A stretch of DNA of 40,223 nucleotides from Akkermansiaceae bacterium (GTDB taxonomy: Bacteria > Verrucomicrobiota > Verrucomicrobiia > Verrucomicrobiales > Akkermansiaceae). Both the position numbers and the translations under genes were made by a program. Within the stretch, counting starts at the first letter, position 1, and each line of letters opens with the position of its first letter. Positions 24,108 to 33,700 of this stretch are shown here, one piece after another. Location: assembly GCA_903934285.1 (NCBI GenBank), contig CAIZNN010000131.1, forward strand, positions 1-40,223. The letters are read 5' to 3'. The notes under the pieces are model-generated. The model had not been told where the DNA came from and ran no database searches. It worked only from the letters and a program-made list of their open reading frames with translations.

Positions 24108-25925
24108 TTATTCCACGATTCGTCTGTGGCCGGATAGTGAGGGCAGCGGCGTAGGAAGCGCCGTCTTGCGTGGCCTCGTGCGGAAAAACACGCCGGAGCC
24201 AAGCAGACAGGCGAGCCCCAACAAACCGCCGACCTCGGGGATGGCGGTGAGCCTCAGCGCAATGAAATGACTGCCCGCAAGCGGGGTGACGAAGTTGTCG
24301 CCGCCGCTACTGGCATTGTAGTGGATCGTCCAATGGTTGTCCTTGCCATCGGAGAACACTTCGCCATTGCTCAATTCGTTGCCCTCGTAGGTGAAAAACC
24401 CGCTGTAGCTCCCTGCGTATTGGATCAGCGACAACGTCGTGCCCGCGGCAAACTTGCCGGACCCCAAATCGCTCAAGGTCAGCTCGCTATGGCTTGCGAT
24501 GGATACACCCCCTGTGCCTTCGACAACCAGCAGGTCTCCGCCTTGCGTGCTGGAATTCATCTCATAGGCAAAGGTCGAACCACTGGCTAAATTCAAAGCC
24601 CCGCCCACCGTCAGTTTGCCGATGGCGGCGAGCCCCGGCGCGAGGGTGCCGGCCTGCATCACATCGCCGCCGATCCTGCCGCCGGTGCCGCCCAAGGTCG
24701 CCCCGCTATTCACAGTGACAGTGCCGGTGCCGGTGCCCGAACCACTGGTGTTGCTGACCAGCAGAGTGCCTCCGTTGCAAATGAAGGTGGGCCCGTTGTA
24801 CGTGTTGGAGGTCAACAAGGAGACCGTGGCACCGTCCACTAACAAATCGGAGTTGGCCGAACCGCCCAGGATGGCCCCGAGCACCTCGAAATTGCCGCTG
24901 GCAAACGCCAGCACCGCACCGTCTTTGGTCAGCGTGCCGGTGAGCACGACCGTCCCGTCGCCGGTATTGCGCAGGGTTGCGGTGTCTGCGGTGATGGTGA
25001 CCGGGTTGGAGAAGGTATTGGCGGCCCCGTTGTTGCTCGCGAGCGAATCGAAGACGAGTGCCGCCGCGGGGTTGAGCTGGATGGGTGCCGCGCCGAGGTT
25101 GTCCTTGCTGGTGACGGTGAGGCTGCTGCCGGCGAGCACGGCGGCCGTGCCGGTAAAGGTATTGGTGCCACTCCAGCGCATGCCGCCGGCACCGGAGACA
25201 TTGACGCTGCCGCCGCCACTGATGATGCCGGAAAAACATCCCTGGCTGGTGTTTTCCAAGAAGGTGAACTGGGCATCCTTACTCACCAGCACCGCGCTCC
25301 CGGCAGTGACGGCCGAAGCCGCTTGCGGCACTCCCGCTTGGACAACGCGCGGCGCGTCACCCACATCGCCAGTGGCCCCGGTTAGGATCGCGCTGCCGGA
25401 GGTGTCGTAGGCCCAGTCTTGGATCACCCCGGTGCTGCCGTCGCGGGTTAGCGTGACCTGCATCCAGCCGTAGGTGACGGTGTTGTCGCGGGCTAACTGA
25501 AAGCCGAAATAGGCCGCTTGGCCATCGGTGAACTGAGAGGCTCCCGGCCCCAGATGGCCCGAGTCGTCCTCGGCGCCAGAGCAACCGTAATCCGCGGCCA
25601 TGGTCAAGCTGCCATTGATGGAACTGCCGAAGGCGAGGGGCACGATCGGATCCTCATTGCCCGTGCCCGCGCGCACCGGCTGCAAGCCTGGTGAGTTGGC
25701 GATGCCAAGACCGCCGAAAAACGCGTTGAGATCCCAACCGCTGAATTCCGAGGTGCTGCGCTGCCGGGTCACGACATTGAGATATACGCCGTCGAAATTC
25801 GCCGGGATCGCGATGTCCTGCCTGCCGCTATAGACCACCTCGGCCCGCGCGGATTGCGGCCATGCCAGGCGCATCGCGCACAGCAACAGCGTCCATCGAC
25901 AAGCGCAAGCGGAGGTGAGACTCAT
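24108..25925 (-). CDS. Secreted surface protein with beta-strand (PATR) repeats and PEP-CTERM-like C-terminus
   Basis: The 605-residue protein begins with an export signal (hydrophobic core, cut after about residue 28, SARA). The first third looks like a globular beta domain ending in a YGWMQVTL segment often seen in PEP-CTERM proteins. From about residue 225 come passenger-type strand repeats (NTFTGTAAVLAGSSLTV; NTYNGPTFICNGGTLLVS; VNSGATLGGTGGRIGGDV; AGTLAPGLAAIGKLTVGG), as in autotransporter-associated beta repeats. Near the end, IPEVGGLLGLACLLGSGVFF followed by RTRPRK resembles a sorting signal of membrane helix plus basic cluster, with a further 18 residues behind it, which is odd. It is the last gene of the secreted-protein run, 13 bases after its neighbour. 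Confidence 0.72.
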   Translation of the reverse strand: MSLTSACACRWTLLLCAMRLAWPQSARAEVVYSGRQDIAIPANFDGVYLNVVTRQRSTSEFSGWDLNAFFGGLGIANSPGLQPVRAGTGNEDPIVPLAFGSSINGSLTMAADYGCSGAEDDSGHLGPGASQFTDGQAAYFGFQLARDNTVTYGWMQVTLTRDGSTGVIQDWAYDTSGSAILTGATGDVGDAPRVVQAGVPQAASAVTAGSAVLVSKDAQFTFLENTSQGCFSGIISGGGSVNVSGAGGMRWSGTNTFTGTAAVLAGSSLTVTSKDNLGAAPIQLNPAAALVFDSLASNNGAANTFSNPVTITADTATLRNTGDGTVVLTGTLTKDGAVLAFASGNFEVLGAILGGSANSDLLVDGATVSLLTSNTYNGPTFICNGGTLLVSNTSGSGTGTGTVTVNSGATLGGTGGRIGGDVMQAGTLAPGLAAIGKLTVGGALNLASGSTFAYEMNSSTQGGDLLVVEGTGGVSIASHSELTLSDLGSGKFAAGTTLSLIQYAGSYSGFFTYEGNELSNGEVFSDGKDNHWTIHYNASSGGDNFVTPLAGSHFIALRLTAIPEVGGLLGLACLLGSGVFFRTRPRKTALPTPLPSLSGHRRIVE

Positions 25926-25938
25926 GATGGTACAATGA

Positions 25939-26910
25939 TTATTGAGTTTCCACTTTCAGGCGGAAGTAACGGGCCTTTCTGCCAGCGACGGAAAACGGAT
26001 AGGGCACCGACACCGCCTGCATCCAGCCATCGTCGGCCAGCACCGTCGGGGTGGCGGTTGAGGCCTTCCATGTGACCAAATCCGCGCTGAACTCGCCCGT
26101 ATAGGTCAGATGGGCGGACTCGTAATCTTTGCGCCGGGCATAGACGACCCGGAAAGCGAAGGCGCCATTGTTGTTAGTGACGAGCTGGGTCGGCGCCCCG
26201 CTACTGACCTGCATCGTGCCATTCCACGTCACCGGTGAGTTGCTGCGCAGCATCGGATTCATCCCAAAGGCGAATTCCTGCAAATTGTTGAGCCCGTCCC
26301 CATCGGGGTCGGCAAGCGCGGCGGCCATGACCTTGGGCGGCGCGCCGAAATATTGCACCTGCCATACGTCGGGAATTCCATCGTTGGCGTAGTCAGCGAA
26401 GTTATCGCCGGCGGTGTTGCACACGGTGACTTCCGCGGTGGTGGAAAACCCCTGGAAAACCGCGCTAACCAGCGCCGGGCTGTTCTGATAGACCGGGCCG
26501 CCGCTGATCAGACCGGCGCTGCTGATGGCGGAAATCGGCCCGCTCAGCACACTCCAAGTGATGCTCGCGGCAGGCAGCTCCGAGGTGGTCTGGTCATCGT
26601 ACTCGAGGGAGGCGCCGAGCTGGCAAGTGCCGCCCTCCTCGACCTCCAACAGCGGCGCGGTGATCACGATGGACGTCGCCACCGCGTCGCCCAATTGGCC
26701 GGCAAAACCCGTGCGCCCGCTGTATAGCTCCGAGCTCATCGCTCCGCCCGCCGCGGCCGACGCGTCGGCCCGGTAGTTGGTGCTGCTGGTGCCCAGGCCG
26801 CCGCTATCCAGCACCGCGGGCTCCAGCGAGTAGTTCGCACTCGTTGCCGCCCGCGCCGCCAAGGGCGGCAGGGCAATGCAACAAATCAATAACACGCGGT
26901 GCCAATTCAT
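25939..26910 (-). CDS. Secreted protein with calcium-loop segment, unknown function
   Basis: The 323-residue protein has an N-terminal signal (MNWHRVLLICCIALPPLAARA). The first 80 residues, Ser/Gly-rich with SANYSLEPAVLDSGG and ELYSGRTGFAGQLG, resemble a short domain common in Verrucomicrobia surface proteins. Then comes a bacterial Ig-like stretch (about residues 80-160), and DDG-type loops DYANDGIPDVWQVQYFG and DPDGDGLNNLQEFAFGMNP around residues 175-215, which match the thrombospondin-3-like calcium-binding linker known from Verrucomicrobia. The C-terminal ~100 residues form a beta domain. It starts 4 bases after the S74 protein's stop, so the genes are cotranscribed. No enzymatic motif seen. 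Confidence 0.65.
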   Translation of the reverse strand: MNWHRVLLICCIALPPLAARAATSANYSLEPAVLDSGGLGTSSTNYRADASAAAGGAMSSELYSGRTGFAGQLGDAVATSIVITAPLLEVEEGGTCQLGASLEYDDQTTSELPAASITWSVLSGPISAISSAGLISGGPVYQNSPALVSAVFQGFSTTAEVTVCNTAGDNFADYANDGIPDVWQVQYFGAPPKVMAAALADPDGDGLNNLQEFAFGMNPMLRSNSPVTWNGTMQVSSGAPTQLVTNNNGAFAFRVVYARRKDYESAHLTYTGEFSADLVTWKASTATPTVLADDGWMQAVSVPYPFSVAGRKARYFRLKVETQ

Positions 26911-26914
26911 CCGG

Positions 26915-29900
26915 TTATTTGGCGAGAAGGGCCTCCAGTTTGCGCAGGCGGCGCTCCTGCCCGATGACTTGTTGTTGCAACGCCTGGTTTTGGCGGTGCA
27001 ATTCCTGCACGGCGGCGGCGGTGTAAATTGTTAGCGGATAGGTATCCACCTGCAGGATCGGCGAGCCATCGGGCATCAGCTCGCCGCTGCTCTTCACGTT
27101 GTTAGGAAAGACCCCGGCGAACTCCTGTGCGATGACGTTGGGGTAGCGCACGTCCTCGATGCTCGGATGGGCGGCGCGATACTCGTCGGTGTAACGGAAG
27201 TCCACCAGACGCACCCGCGCGAGGGTTTGCAAGGCTCCGCTGATTGACTCAACCTCGGTCTTGATCCGGCCATCAGAATTGGCGAGCCAACTGCCGGCGG
27301 TTGTCTTGCTGGCGGAACCTTCGACTTCGAGAGTGTTGGCGGCTGGCGTGCGCTTGATGCCGAGCTTGCCCGTGAAGACGTTATCCTGATCGAGGCGTGC
27401 GACTTGGGCCGGAATCAAATCCGCGCGCAGTGCCAGTGCATGATAGGCACCCGCGGCAATCGCGGTGACTTGGGTGGCATCGGCAGAAACCGTCGTTTGG
27501 GTATAACTATTGTCGCCCCATTCGACCACTGTGCCGTCCGCCTTCAAGGCCATGCTGAAGGCGTAACCACCCGCGAGCTTCGTCACTCCGCTCAAGCCCG
27601 CGGGCAGCAGCGACACCTGTCCACCGCTGTCATAGCCCCAGGCAACCACCGTGCCGTCGCTCTTCAGGGCGAGGCTGTGATAGGCACCCGCGGCGATCGC
27701 AAGCACACCCGTCAAGCCGGGCGCCACATCGGTCTGCCCGGCATCGTTGCGCCCCCAGGCCACCACCGTGCCGCCGGCAGTCAGCGCCAGGCAGTGATCG
27801 TAGCCTGCGGCAATGGCCGTCACCGTCACGCCCGTGAGAGCGCTTGGAAGGGTGGTTTGCTCGAAAGTGTTATCGCCCCAGGCCCGGATACTGCCGTTGG
27901 CGAGCAGGGCGAGGCTGTGTTTTTCCCCGGCGGCCACCTTGGTGGCGGTGGTGATGCCGTTTGGAATGGTGGTTTGACCGTAAGAATTATCCCCCCACGC
28001 CACCAGTGTGCCGTCGCTCTTGCGCACCAGGTTATGTGAAGCGCCAGCCGCGATGTCAGTGACTCCGGTCAGTGTACCGGGCACTGTCGTTTGCCCACTG
28101 GTGTTGAGCCCCCATGCAACCACCGTCCCGGCGTCGAGCAGTGCCAAACTGTGCCCGTCACCCGCAGCCACCGCGGCTACGTTGGCCAAGGGCGGCAGCG
28201 TGGTTTGGTCATCGTGATTGTAGCCCCATGCAAGCACCGGCTTGCTCGGTGCCGCCACCACACTGGTTAGCGCGATTTGAGAACTGCTGCCCGTGTCGGA
28301 GAGCGTCACTGTTTTGCGCGTCGGACTCGCCGCGTTTGTTGTTAGATAGAGGTTGGTGCCATCAAACTCGACCGAGCCCAGCAGCGCCGTTGTCAGATTG
28401 GTGCCGCTGGTGAGCCGCAGCGGTGCCGCCGCACTGCCGCCCGCTGGTAAAACTACCGTGCCGCTGAAGCTGGGCGAGGCGAGGTTTGCTTTCAAATCCA
28501 GTGCGGTTTGCTGCGCGGTGGACACCGGCTTGTTCGAGTCGCTCGTATTGGTGGCGTTGCCCAGGCCCACCATCGCCGCAGTGATGCCGCCGACCGTGCC
28601 GCTGAAGGTGGGCGAGGCGAGGTTTGCCTTCGAATCCAGTGCGGTTTGCTGTGCGGTGGACACCGGCTTGTTAGCATCCGCGGTGTTGGTGACGCTGCCC
28701 AGGCCCACCATCGCCGCGGTGATGCCGCCGACCGTGCCGCTGAAGGTGGGCGAGGCGAGGTTTGCCTTCAAATCCAGTGCGGTTTGCTGTAAAGCGGAGA
28801 CGGGCTTATCCGCATCACTCGTGTCGCTCACATTGACGAGTCCCACCATCGCCGCGGTGATGCCCGAAACCGTGCCGGTGAACGCCGGTGAGGCAAGCGG
28901 GGCCTTCAGCGAGACATTGCCATTCAACTTATTGATCGCACCCAGAATGCTATCCGTCGCCGTCACCGCACCTGCGCCGGAGACGAATCCCGTCAGCACC
29001 TTGCCTGTGACCGTCGCCGCGGCGATCGCCGTGGCACCCTGAGGGCCGGTCACCTCACCGGCGAGCGCGCCCGAGAAGTTCGTCGCACTGGTGGCGGTGC
29101 TGGCATTACCCGCTAATGGACCGCTGAAAGAACCGCTGACCGTGCCGGTGAACGTCGGGCTGGCAAGCGGGGCCTTTTCATCTAACAACGACTGCTGGGA
29201 ATTCAGCGCGGTCTGCTGGGCGGTGGAGACGGGCTTATCCGCATCACTCGTGTCGCTCACATTGGCGAGTCCCACCATCGCCGCGGTGATGCCCCCGACC
29301 GTGCCGGTGAAGGTGGGCGAGGCGAGTGGCGCCTTCAAATCGAGCGCGGTCTGTTGCGCTGTTGAAACCGGCTTATCCGCATCGCTCGTGTTATTCGCAT
29401 TGCCCAGCCCCACCATGGTCGCAGTGATTCCACCGACCGTCCCCGTAAACCTCGGTGAGGCCAGCGGTGCCATGAGCTTGTCGTTGCCATCGAGTTTATT
29501 GATCGCTGAGAGAATCGTGTCCGTCGCGGCGAGGGTGCCTGCACCCGCGACATAGCCCGTCAGCGCCTTGCCGGTGACCGTCGCGGCGGAGAGTTCCGTC
29601 GCACCTTGCGTGCCGGTCACATCGCCCGCCAATGGCCCATCGAAACTCGTGGCAGTGGCCGCCCGGCCTGCCACCAGCGCATACGCCGCCGCCGCCAGTC
29701 GTTGATCGGGGGTCATCAACTGGAAGCCATTGCTGCCATCGTTGAACCACACCCGCAGCCGCACGTCCGCGTTGTCAAAAACGCCGGGCGTTAGCGCCGC
29801 CATATTCTGCAATTGCGTATCCCCCAGCAACACCGCATACAGGCCTCTGCTTACCGTCAGGGTCACGGCCTCGGCGGGCTCGGATCCGGCGGCGCTGGTC

Positions 29901-30112
29901 TCGTCGTTACTCCAGTAGCTTTGCGTGGCGTCGATGTTGACGAGGGCAAACTTGAACTGGCCATCGCCCTGGAAGTTCACCCCGTTGACGGCGATGCGGC
30001 CCTGGTGGTTGAGCAGCTGCGGCACATCCGCCGTTGCTGACAGGGTTAGCGAGAGGCAGGCTGTCCAAAAGACAAGCAGGCGGGAGATGGCGAGCTGGTG
30101 GCGTGAGATCAT
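26915..30112 (-). CDS. Secreted tail-fibre-like protein: FQGR-type N-domain, fibre repeats, RCC1 propeller, S74 self-cleaving chaperone
   Basis: This 1065-residue protein has a signal sequence (about residues 1-28) and an N-terminal domain LLNHQGRIAVNG ... MTPDQRLAAAAYALVAGRA. Residues ~215-560 hold phage-tail-fibre-type repeats of 46 residues (GTVGGITAAMVGLG, DADKPVSTAQQTALDLK, LASPTFTG). Residues ~620-905 are RCC1-type blades (VVAWG-x-N-x-x-GQT and IAAG-x-x-HSLAL). The last ~120 residues are a peptidase S74/endosialidase-type chaperone: the dyad is S946 and K951 in NSDGRIKTE, with a long coiled-coil end. By analogy it folds as a trimer and then removes the chaperone. It overlaps the small anchored gene by 4 bases. 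A fibre fused to a propeller on an exported protein is unusual. Confidence 0.82.
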   Translation of the reverse strand: MISRHQLAISRLLVFWTACLSLTLSATADVPQLLNHQGRIAVNGVNFQGDGQFKFALVNIDATQSYWSNDETSAAGSEPAEAVTLTVSRGLYAVLLGDTQLQNMAALTPGVFDNADVRLRVWFNDGSNGFQLMTPDQRLAAAAYALVAGRAATATSFDGPLAGDVTGTQGATELSAATVTGKALTGYVAGAGTLAATDTILSAINKLDGNDKLMAPLASPRFTGTVGGITATMVGLGNANNTSDADKPVSTAQQTALDLKAPLASPTFTGTVGGITAAMVGLANVSDTSDADKPVSTAQQTALNSQQSLLDEKAPLASPTFTGTVSGSFSGPLAGNASTATSATNFSGALAGEVTGPQGATAIAAATVTGKVLTGFVSGAGAVTATDSILGAINKLNGNVSLKAPLASPAFTGTVSGITAAMVGLVNVSDTSDADKPVSALQQTALDLKANLASPTFSGTVGGITAAMVGLGSVTNTADANKPVSTAQQTALDSKANLASPTFSGTVGGITAAMVGLGNATNTSDSNKPVSTAQQTALDLKANLASPSFSGTVVLPAGGSAAAPLRLTSGTNLTTALLGSVEFDGTNLYLTTNAASPTRKTVTLSDTGSSSQIALTSVVAAPSKPVLAWGYNHDDQTTLPPLANVAAVAAGDGHSLALLDAGTVVAWGLNTSGQTTVPGTLTGVTDIAAGASHNLVRKSDGTLVAWGDNSYGQTTIPNGITTATKVAAGEKHSLALLANGSIRAWGDNTFEQTTLPSALTGVTVTAIAAGYDHCLALTAGGTVVAWGRNDAGQTDVAPGLTGVLAIAAGAYHSLALKSDGTVVAWGYDSGGQVSLLPAGLSGVTKLAGGYAFSMALKADGTVVEWGDNSYTQTTVSADATQVTAIAAGAYHALALRADLIPAQVARLDQDNVFTGKLGIKRTPAANTLEVEGSASKTTAGSWLANSDGRIKTEVESISGALQTLARVRLVDFRYTDEYRAAHPSIEDVRYPNVIAQEFAGVFPNNVKSSGELMPDGSPILQVDTYPLTIYTAAAVQELHRQNQALQQQVIGQERRLRKLEALLAK
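28440..29490 (-). repeat. Coding tandem repeats of the tail-fibre segment
   Basis: About six or seven imperfect units; the clean ones are 138 bases (46 codons) apart, for example the copies starting near 28563 and 28701, which are almost identical in DNA. Such a repeat can gain or lose whole units without shifting the frame. Two units are interrupted by a second repeat type (28920-29110). Confidence 0.7.
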
Positions 30113-30717
30113 CGGGGTGAATCGGGGAGGGGCGGATGAGTCGAAGGCAAGCGCCCTGGGGCGGGTGCTTGGCGGGCGGGGGGGGCTGGCTTGTTAGATT
30201 CGGGTGCCCCGGCGCGGAAGCCATGCCCGCAGTCCGTCGCGTAGAGCGTGTGCTTGTCGTTGGAGAAAATCAGCTGGAGTTTTCCCTGTTGGGCTTGCAG
30301 CACGCTCACCTCGTCCTTGTTGAAAACAAACCACTCGGGAGCGTCGGTGGGCGGACTCGCTGTGGCGGCGGGCATCAGGCCGAAGGCATTGTCATCGCGC
30401 AGGCGCTTGAGCAAGGCGGGCGACGCCTCGACCACCAGGAACCACTGCCATTTCTGCACGCCGTCGGCGTCCTTCCACTCGCGGCGTTGCGCATGCAGGA
30501 TATTGTCGGCGGGGGTCGGACGGACCCAAAACGCGCGTTGGAAAATCTGCACCGGTTCGTTCTCGATACTGGTCGGCGGGTCGACCGCCGCCGCCGTGTT
30601 AGAAGCGGCGTCACCCTGCGGTGGCCGCGGCGCATCGAACCCATGCCAGCCGAGCCAGCCGAGCCAGCCGAGCGGCACGAAAGCGAGGGCGATGAAGAGT
30701 AGATGGAGTTTTTTGAT
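30109..30717 (-). CDS. Small membrane-anchored protein, probable ATC start
   Basis: Unknown family. The in-frame reading from 30717 gives a signal-anchor: KKLHLLFIALAFVPLGWLGWLG, then a Pro-rich linker and a soluble part (about residues 45-170) with VQIFQRAFWVRPTPADN, QKWQWFLVVEASPALLKRL and WFVFNKDEVSVLQAQQGKL. The tail is Pro-rich. No ATG/GTG/TTG exists before 30678; GTG 30678 is the only standard start but would cut the hydrophobic helix in half, whereas ATC 30717 preserves a textbook helix. It begins 17 bases after the giant gene's stop and overlaps the S74 gene's ATG by 4 bases, so it probably belongs to the same system. Confidence 0.6.
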   Translation of the reverse strand: MKKLHLLFIALAFVPLGWLGWLGWHGFDAPRPPQGDAASNTAAAVDPPTSIENEPVQIFQRAFWVRPTPADNILHAQRREWKDADGVQKWQWFLVVEASPALLKRLRDDNAFGLMPAATASPPTDAPEWFVFNKDEVSVLQAQQGKLQLIFSNDKHTLYATDCGHGFRAGAPESNKPAPPARQAPAPGRLPSTHPPLPDSPR

Positions 30718-30734
30718 AAAGTGGTGATTTGCTG

Positions 30735-33700
30735 TTAGTTTCCTGAATTCGAGTAGGTGCGCAGGAACAACTGGATGTCGGAGACGCTGGCGACAAAACG
30801 GCTGAGTCCGTCTTGTTCATCGCTGAGCAGGGTGTAGGCCGGGATGACGATTTTCCAGCGGGTGTTCCAGGCGCTGCGGCCGATCAGGCGGGTGTTGGTG
30901 AACTCCGTGGGCACCGAGCTGTAGAAAAACGCCGGATCGCTCACCGGGCGGAAGGCCTGGTGTTTGCGCAGGATCCACGGCTGCTCGCTGAGCGTGCCGT
31001 TGGCATCAAAAAACCGGGTCGCGTTGAACGCCGAGGCCCCGAGGTTGTAGGGCAGCGGCAGCGCCTGATCGTGCACGGTCCAGCTGCGCAGCGTGGTGGT
31101 GTCGCCCAGTGGTGGCGCCAGCATGCGGTCGCTGCCGCACGGGATCAGATAGACATAGGGCGTGGCGCGCAGGGCATTGGCGGATGAATTGGCCGTGCCG
31201 TTGGTGCCTGGGGTGTTGAAGGCATAAGGGTCCATGCCGACGTAGCCTTTGAGGACGATGCCGACGCTGCTGATCTTGGTGGCATAACTGCTGGTGGAGT
31301 AGCCGTGGTCGCCGGCGGCACCGGGCAAGCCGAAGAAGTTGTTGATCTGGTCGATGCTGCTGCCAAACTGAATCACGATGCCAGGTGCGGCGCTGCCGTC
31401 AGCCTTTTTGAGGTTGTTGCAATATCTGGCGACGTCCGGATCGGCCATCAGGTCGGGCACGATGTATTGTTGCATCGTCTGTTTCCAGGCATCGTCGTCG
31501 CTGGTCGTCGCCGCATCGGTGCGGATGCGGAACAACTCGCTGCGCAGGCTGAAGAGCGTGCCATACGGATCGGGGTTATTGATCCCCAGGCGGCCCTTCG
31601 CCACCGAAAAATCGGCGTTGAGCTGCGCCATCGTGCCCGCCAGCCCGGAGTCGCCCAGCGTGCTGACGGTGGCCTGCGGCTGGTCGCCGGTCAGATCGCC
31701 GAGCGCACGGGTGGCCACGATGGTGGCGATGACCGCCTTGCCCGCGGCGCTGCCCAGCAGGCCGGTTTCATAGTCGTAGCTCTTGGCGGCGAGATAGGTG
31801 TAGCGGCTCGCCAGGTCGAACAAGGTGCGGTATTGCTCGAGCGCTTCGTTGCGGAAGGTGCGGAAGGTCAGGTCTTTGGTGCGGTAGCCGTTGATGCCCG
31901 CCGCCGCCCGCTGGCGGAAACTCTCGCGCTCGCTCAGCACGTTCTGGCCCTCGACGAGCACGTTGCGCAGCGCCTCGTTGCTGCGCTGATAGTCGGTGGT
32001 CAGTTGCGCCACTTCGAAGTGCGCCGAGAGCAGGTCGCGGTAAACCAGCTCGAACTCGTAGAGTTGTTGCTTCTCTTCGTAGCTGAAGTTGAGAGCTTCC
32101 AGGTCCTTATCGAGGTTGCTGGCAAGCACAGTGACTTTCGGGCTCAGCGCATTGGAAGCCGTGCGTTCGATCGAGGCGTCCAAACCGGCGATTTGGGAGG
32201 CGATGGCCGCCACGAGTTTGATCGCACTTCGCCCAAGGGACGTGACATCGGTAGCCAGACCGACGGACTGCGGCAAGGCTTCCGACATGGCCTCGCCCAA
32301 ATTATATAAGTTGTTTGCCACCGCATCGCTTAAATCCGCCAGCGAATTCAACGCCGCTTGGGCGGTCTGCAACTTTTTGATGGCCGCGGTGGCGTCGGCA
32401 CGTGTGGTTTGGCTGGTGGTGTGCATCGTCACCATCTCATTGAACAACTGGTACCCGCGCTTGAAGCGGGTATTGAGCACCTGAACCTTCTGGTTGCTTT
32501 CCATCAGCGCGAGCTGTGCCTGATAGGAATTGAGCAGCGACTGCTGGATGCGCCCGACGCTGGCGCGCTGGCCGATCGTGCTGCCGCCCCACTCGCTGGC
32601 CCACAGCAGGTTTTTGTTAGGCTGGACGGTCACGGTTTTGCTCACCGAGTGGGCCGGGGTGATCCCGTCGAGGGTGATGTTCACGATGGAATCCCCGGTG
32701 AAATCCGCGACGCCGGCTGGCACATTGAGGGTGAGGGTGACCGCCTTTGAGGTGTCGATTAGATCGGTCGGGCGATCCACCACATAGAAATTGTAAAGAT
32801 CCGGCCCGGCGTAATCCTGGGCGAAGGTTTTGCCCACGCCGATATCGCCGCTGTAAGGCGTGCCAAAGATATCGATGAGTCGCCTGGTGAACGCATACTC
32901 CTGATCGACGTAGGCGGTGGTGGAATTGCTGATCTGGTTCTCCTGGTTGCGGAGCAAACGCGACATCCTGGCCGCCTGATTGAAGGCGCCCTTGGCGTTG
33001 AGGGTCGCCCGCAGCGCGCGGTCATAAATTTGCTCGAAGTGTGACTGGCCGGCCCGCAAGAGCGACGGCGAAATATCAAACGCGATGGCGTCCGGGCTCA
33101 GGCCCAGCGGGTTGAGGTGGGCGTTGGCGCTATCGATGGTGGCTTGGAAGTCATTGCCCGCGCTGGCCAGATTGTTGAGTTCGGGAACGGTGGTGCGGTC
33201 GATGATCTGCACGCCGCTGTGGTTCGGATTGGTATCTTTGTCGGGCAGCAGGGTGTTGGCCGCGACCCAGTTGATATAACTGCCCTGCGCGCTGCGCGAA
33301 ACCCACTCGTCCAAACCTTGGTTGCGCGTCACGCCGGTTTGCGAATTGAGCTTGCCGTCGCGGAACTGGCTCCAGCCGCTGGCGGGGTCATCCTTGTAGT
33401 CTTGGCGATGCACCAGCGCCACAATCTGCCGCGCGCTGCTGGCAACATTGGCCGCAGTGGCGGCAAATTTCCGCTCGTCCTTGTAGTCGATTTGCACCGC
33501 CTTGCCGAGCACGGTCACATCCTCGGCGGAGGTCACCCAGGTGAAGTAAGGATCTTCGAGCAGTTTGTAGTAGCCGGCGAGTGCGGTCAGGTAGTGGCCG
33601 TAGGCATCGCCGTGGCCCTGCGGGAACATGCGATAGGCATCCGCCGCGTCGACCACGCCGTTGGCGGTGCTGCTGCCGGTCTGTTCCTTGATGTTGTAGT

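Noticed and set aside
28440-29490. CRISPR-like array in the fibre gene
   Set aside because: Repeats are in frame, 138 bases long and without variable spacers; they encode fibre units.
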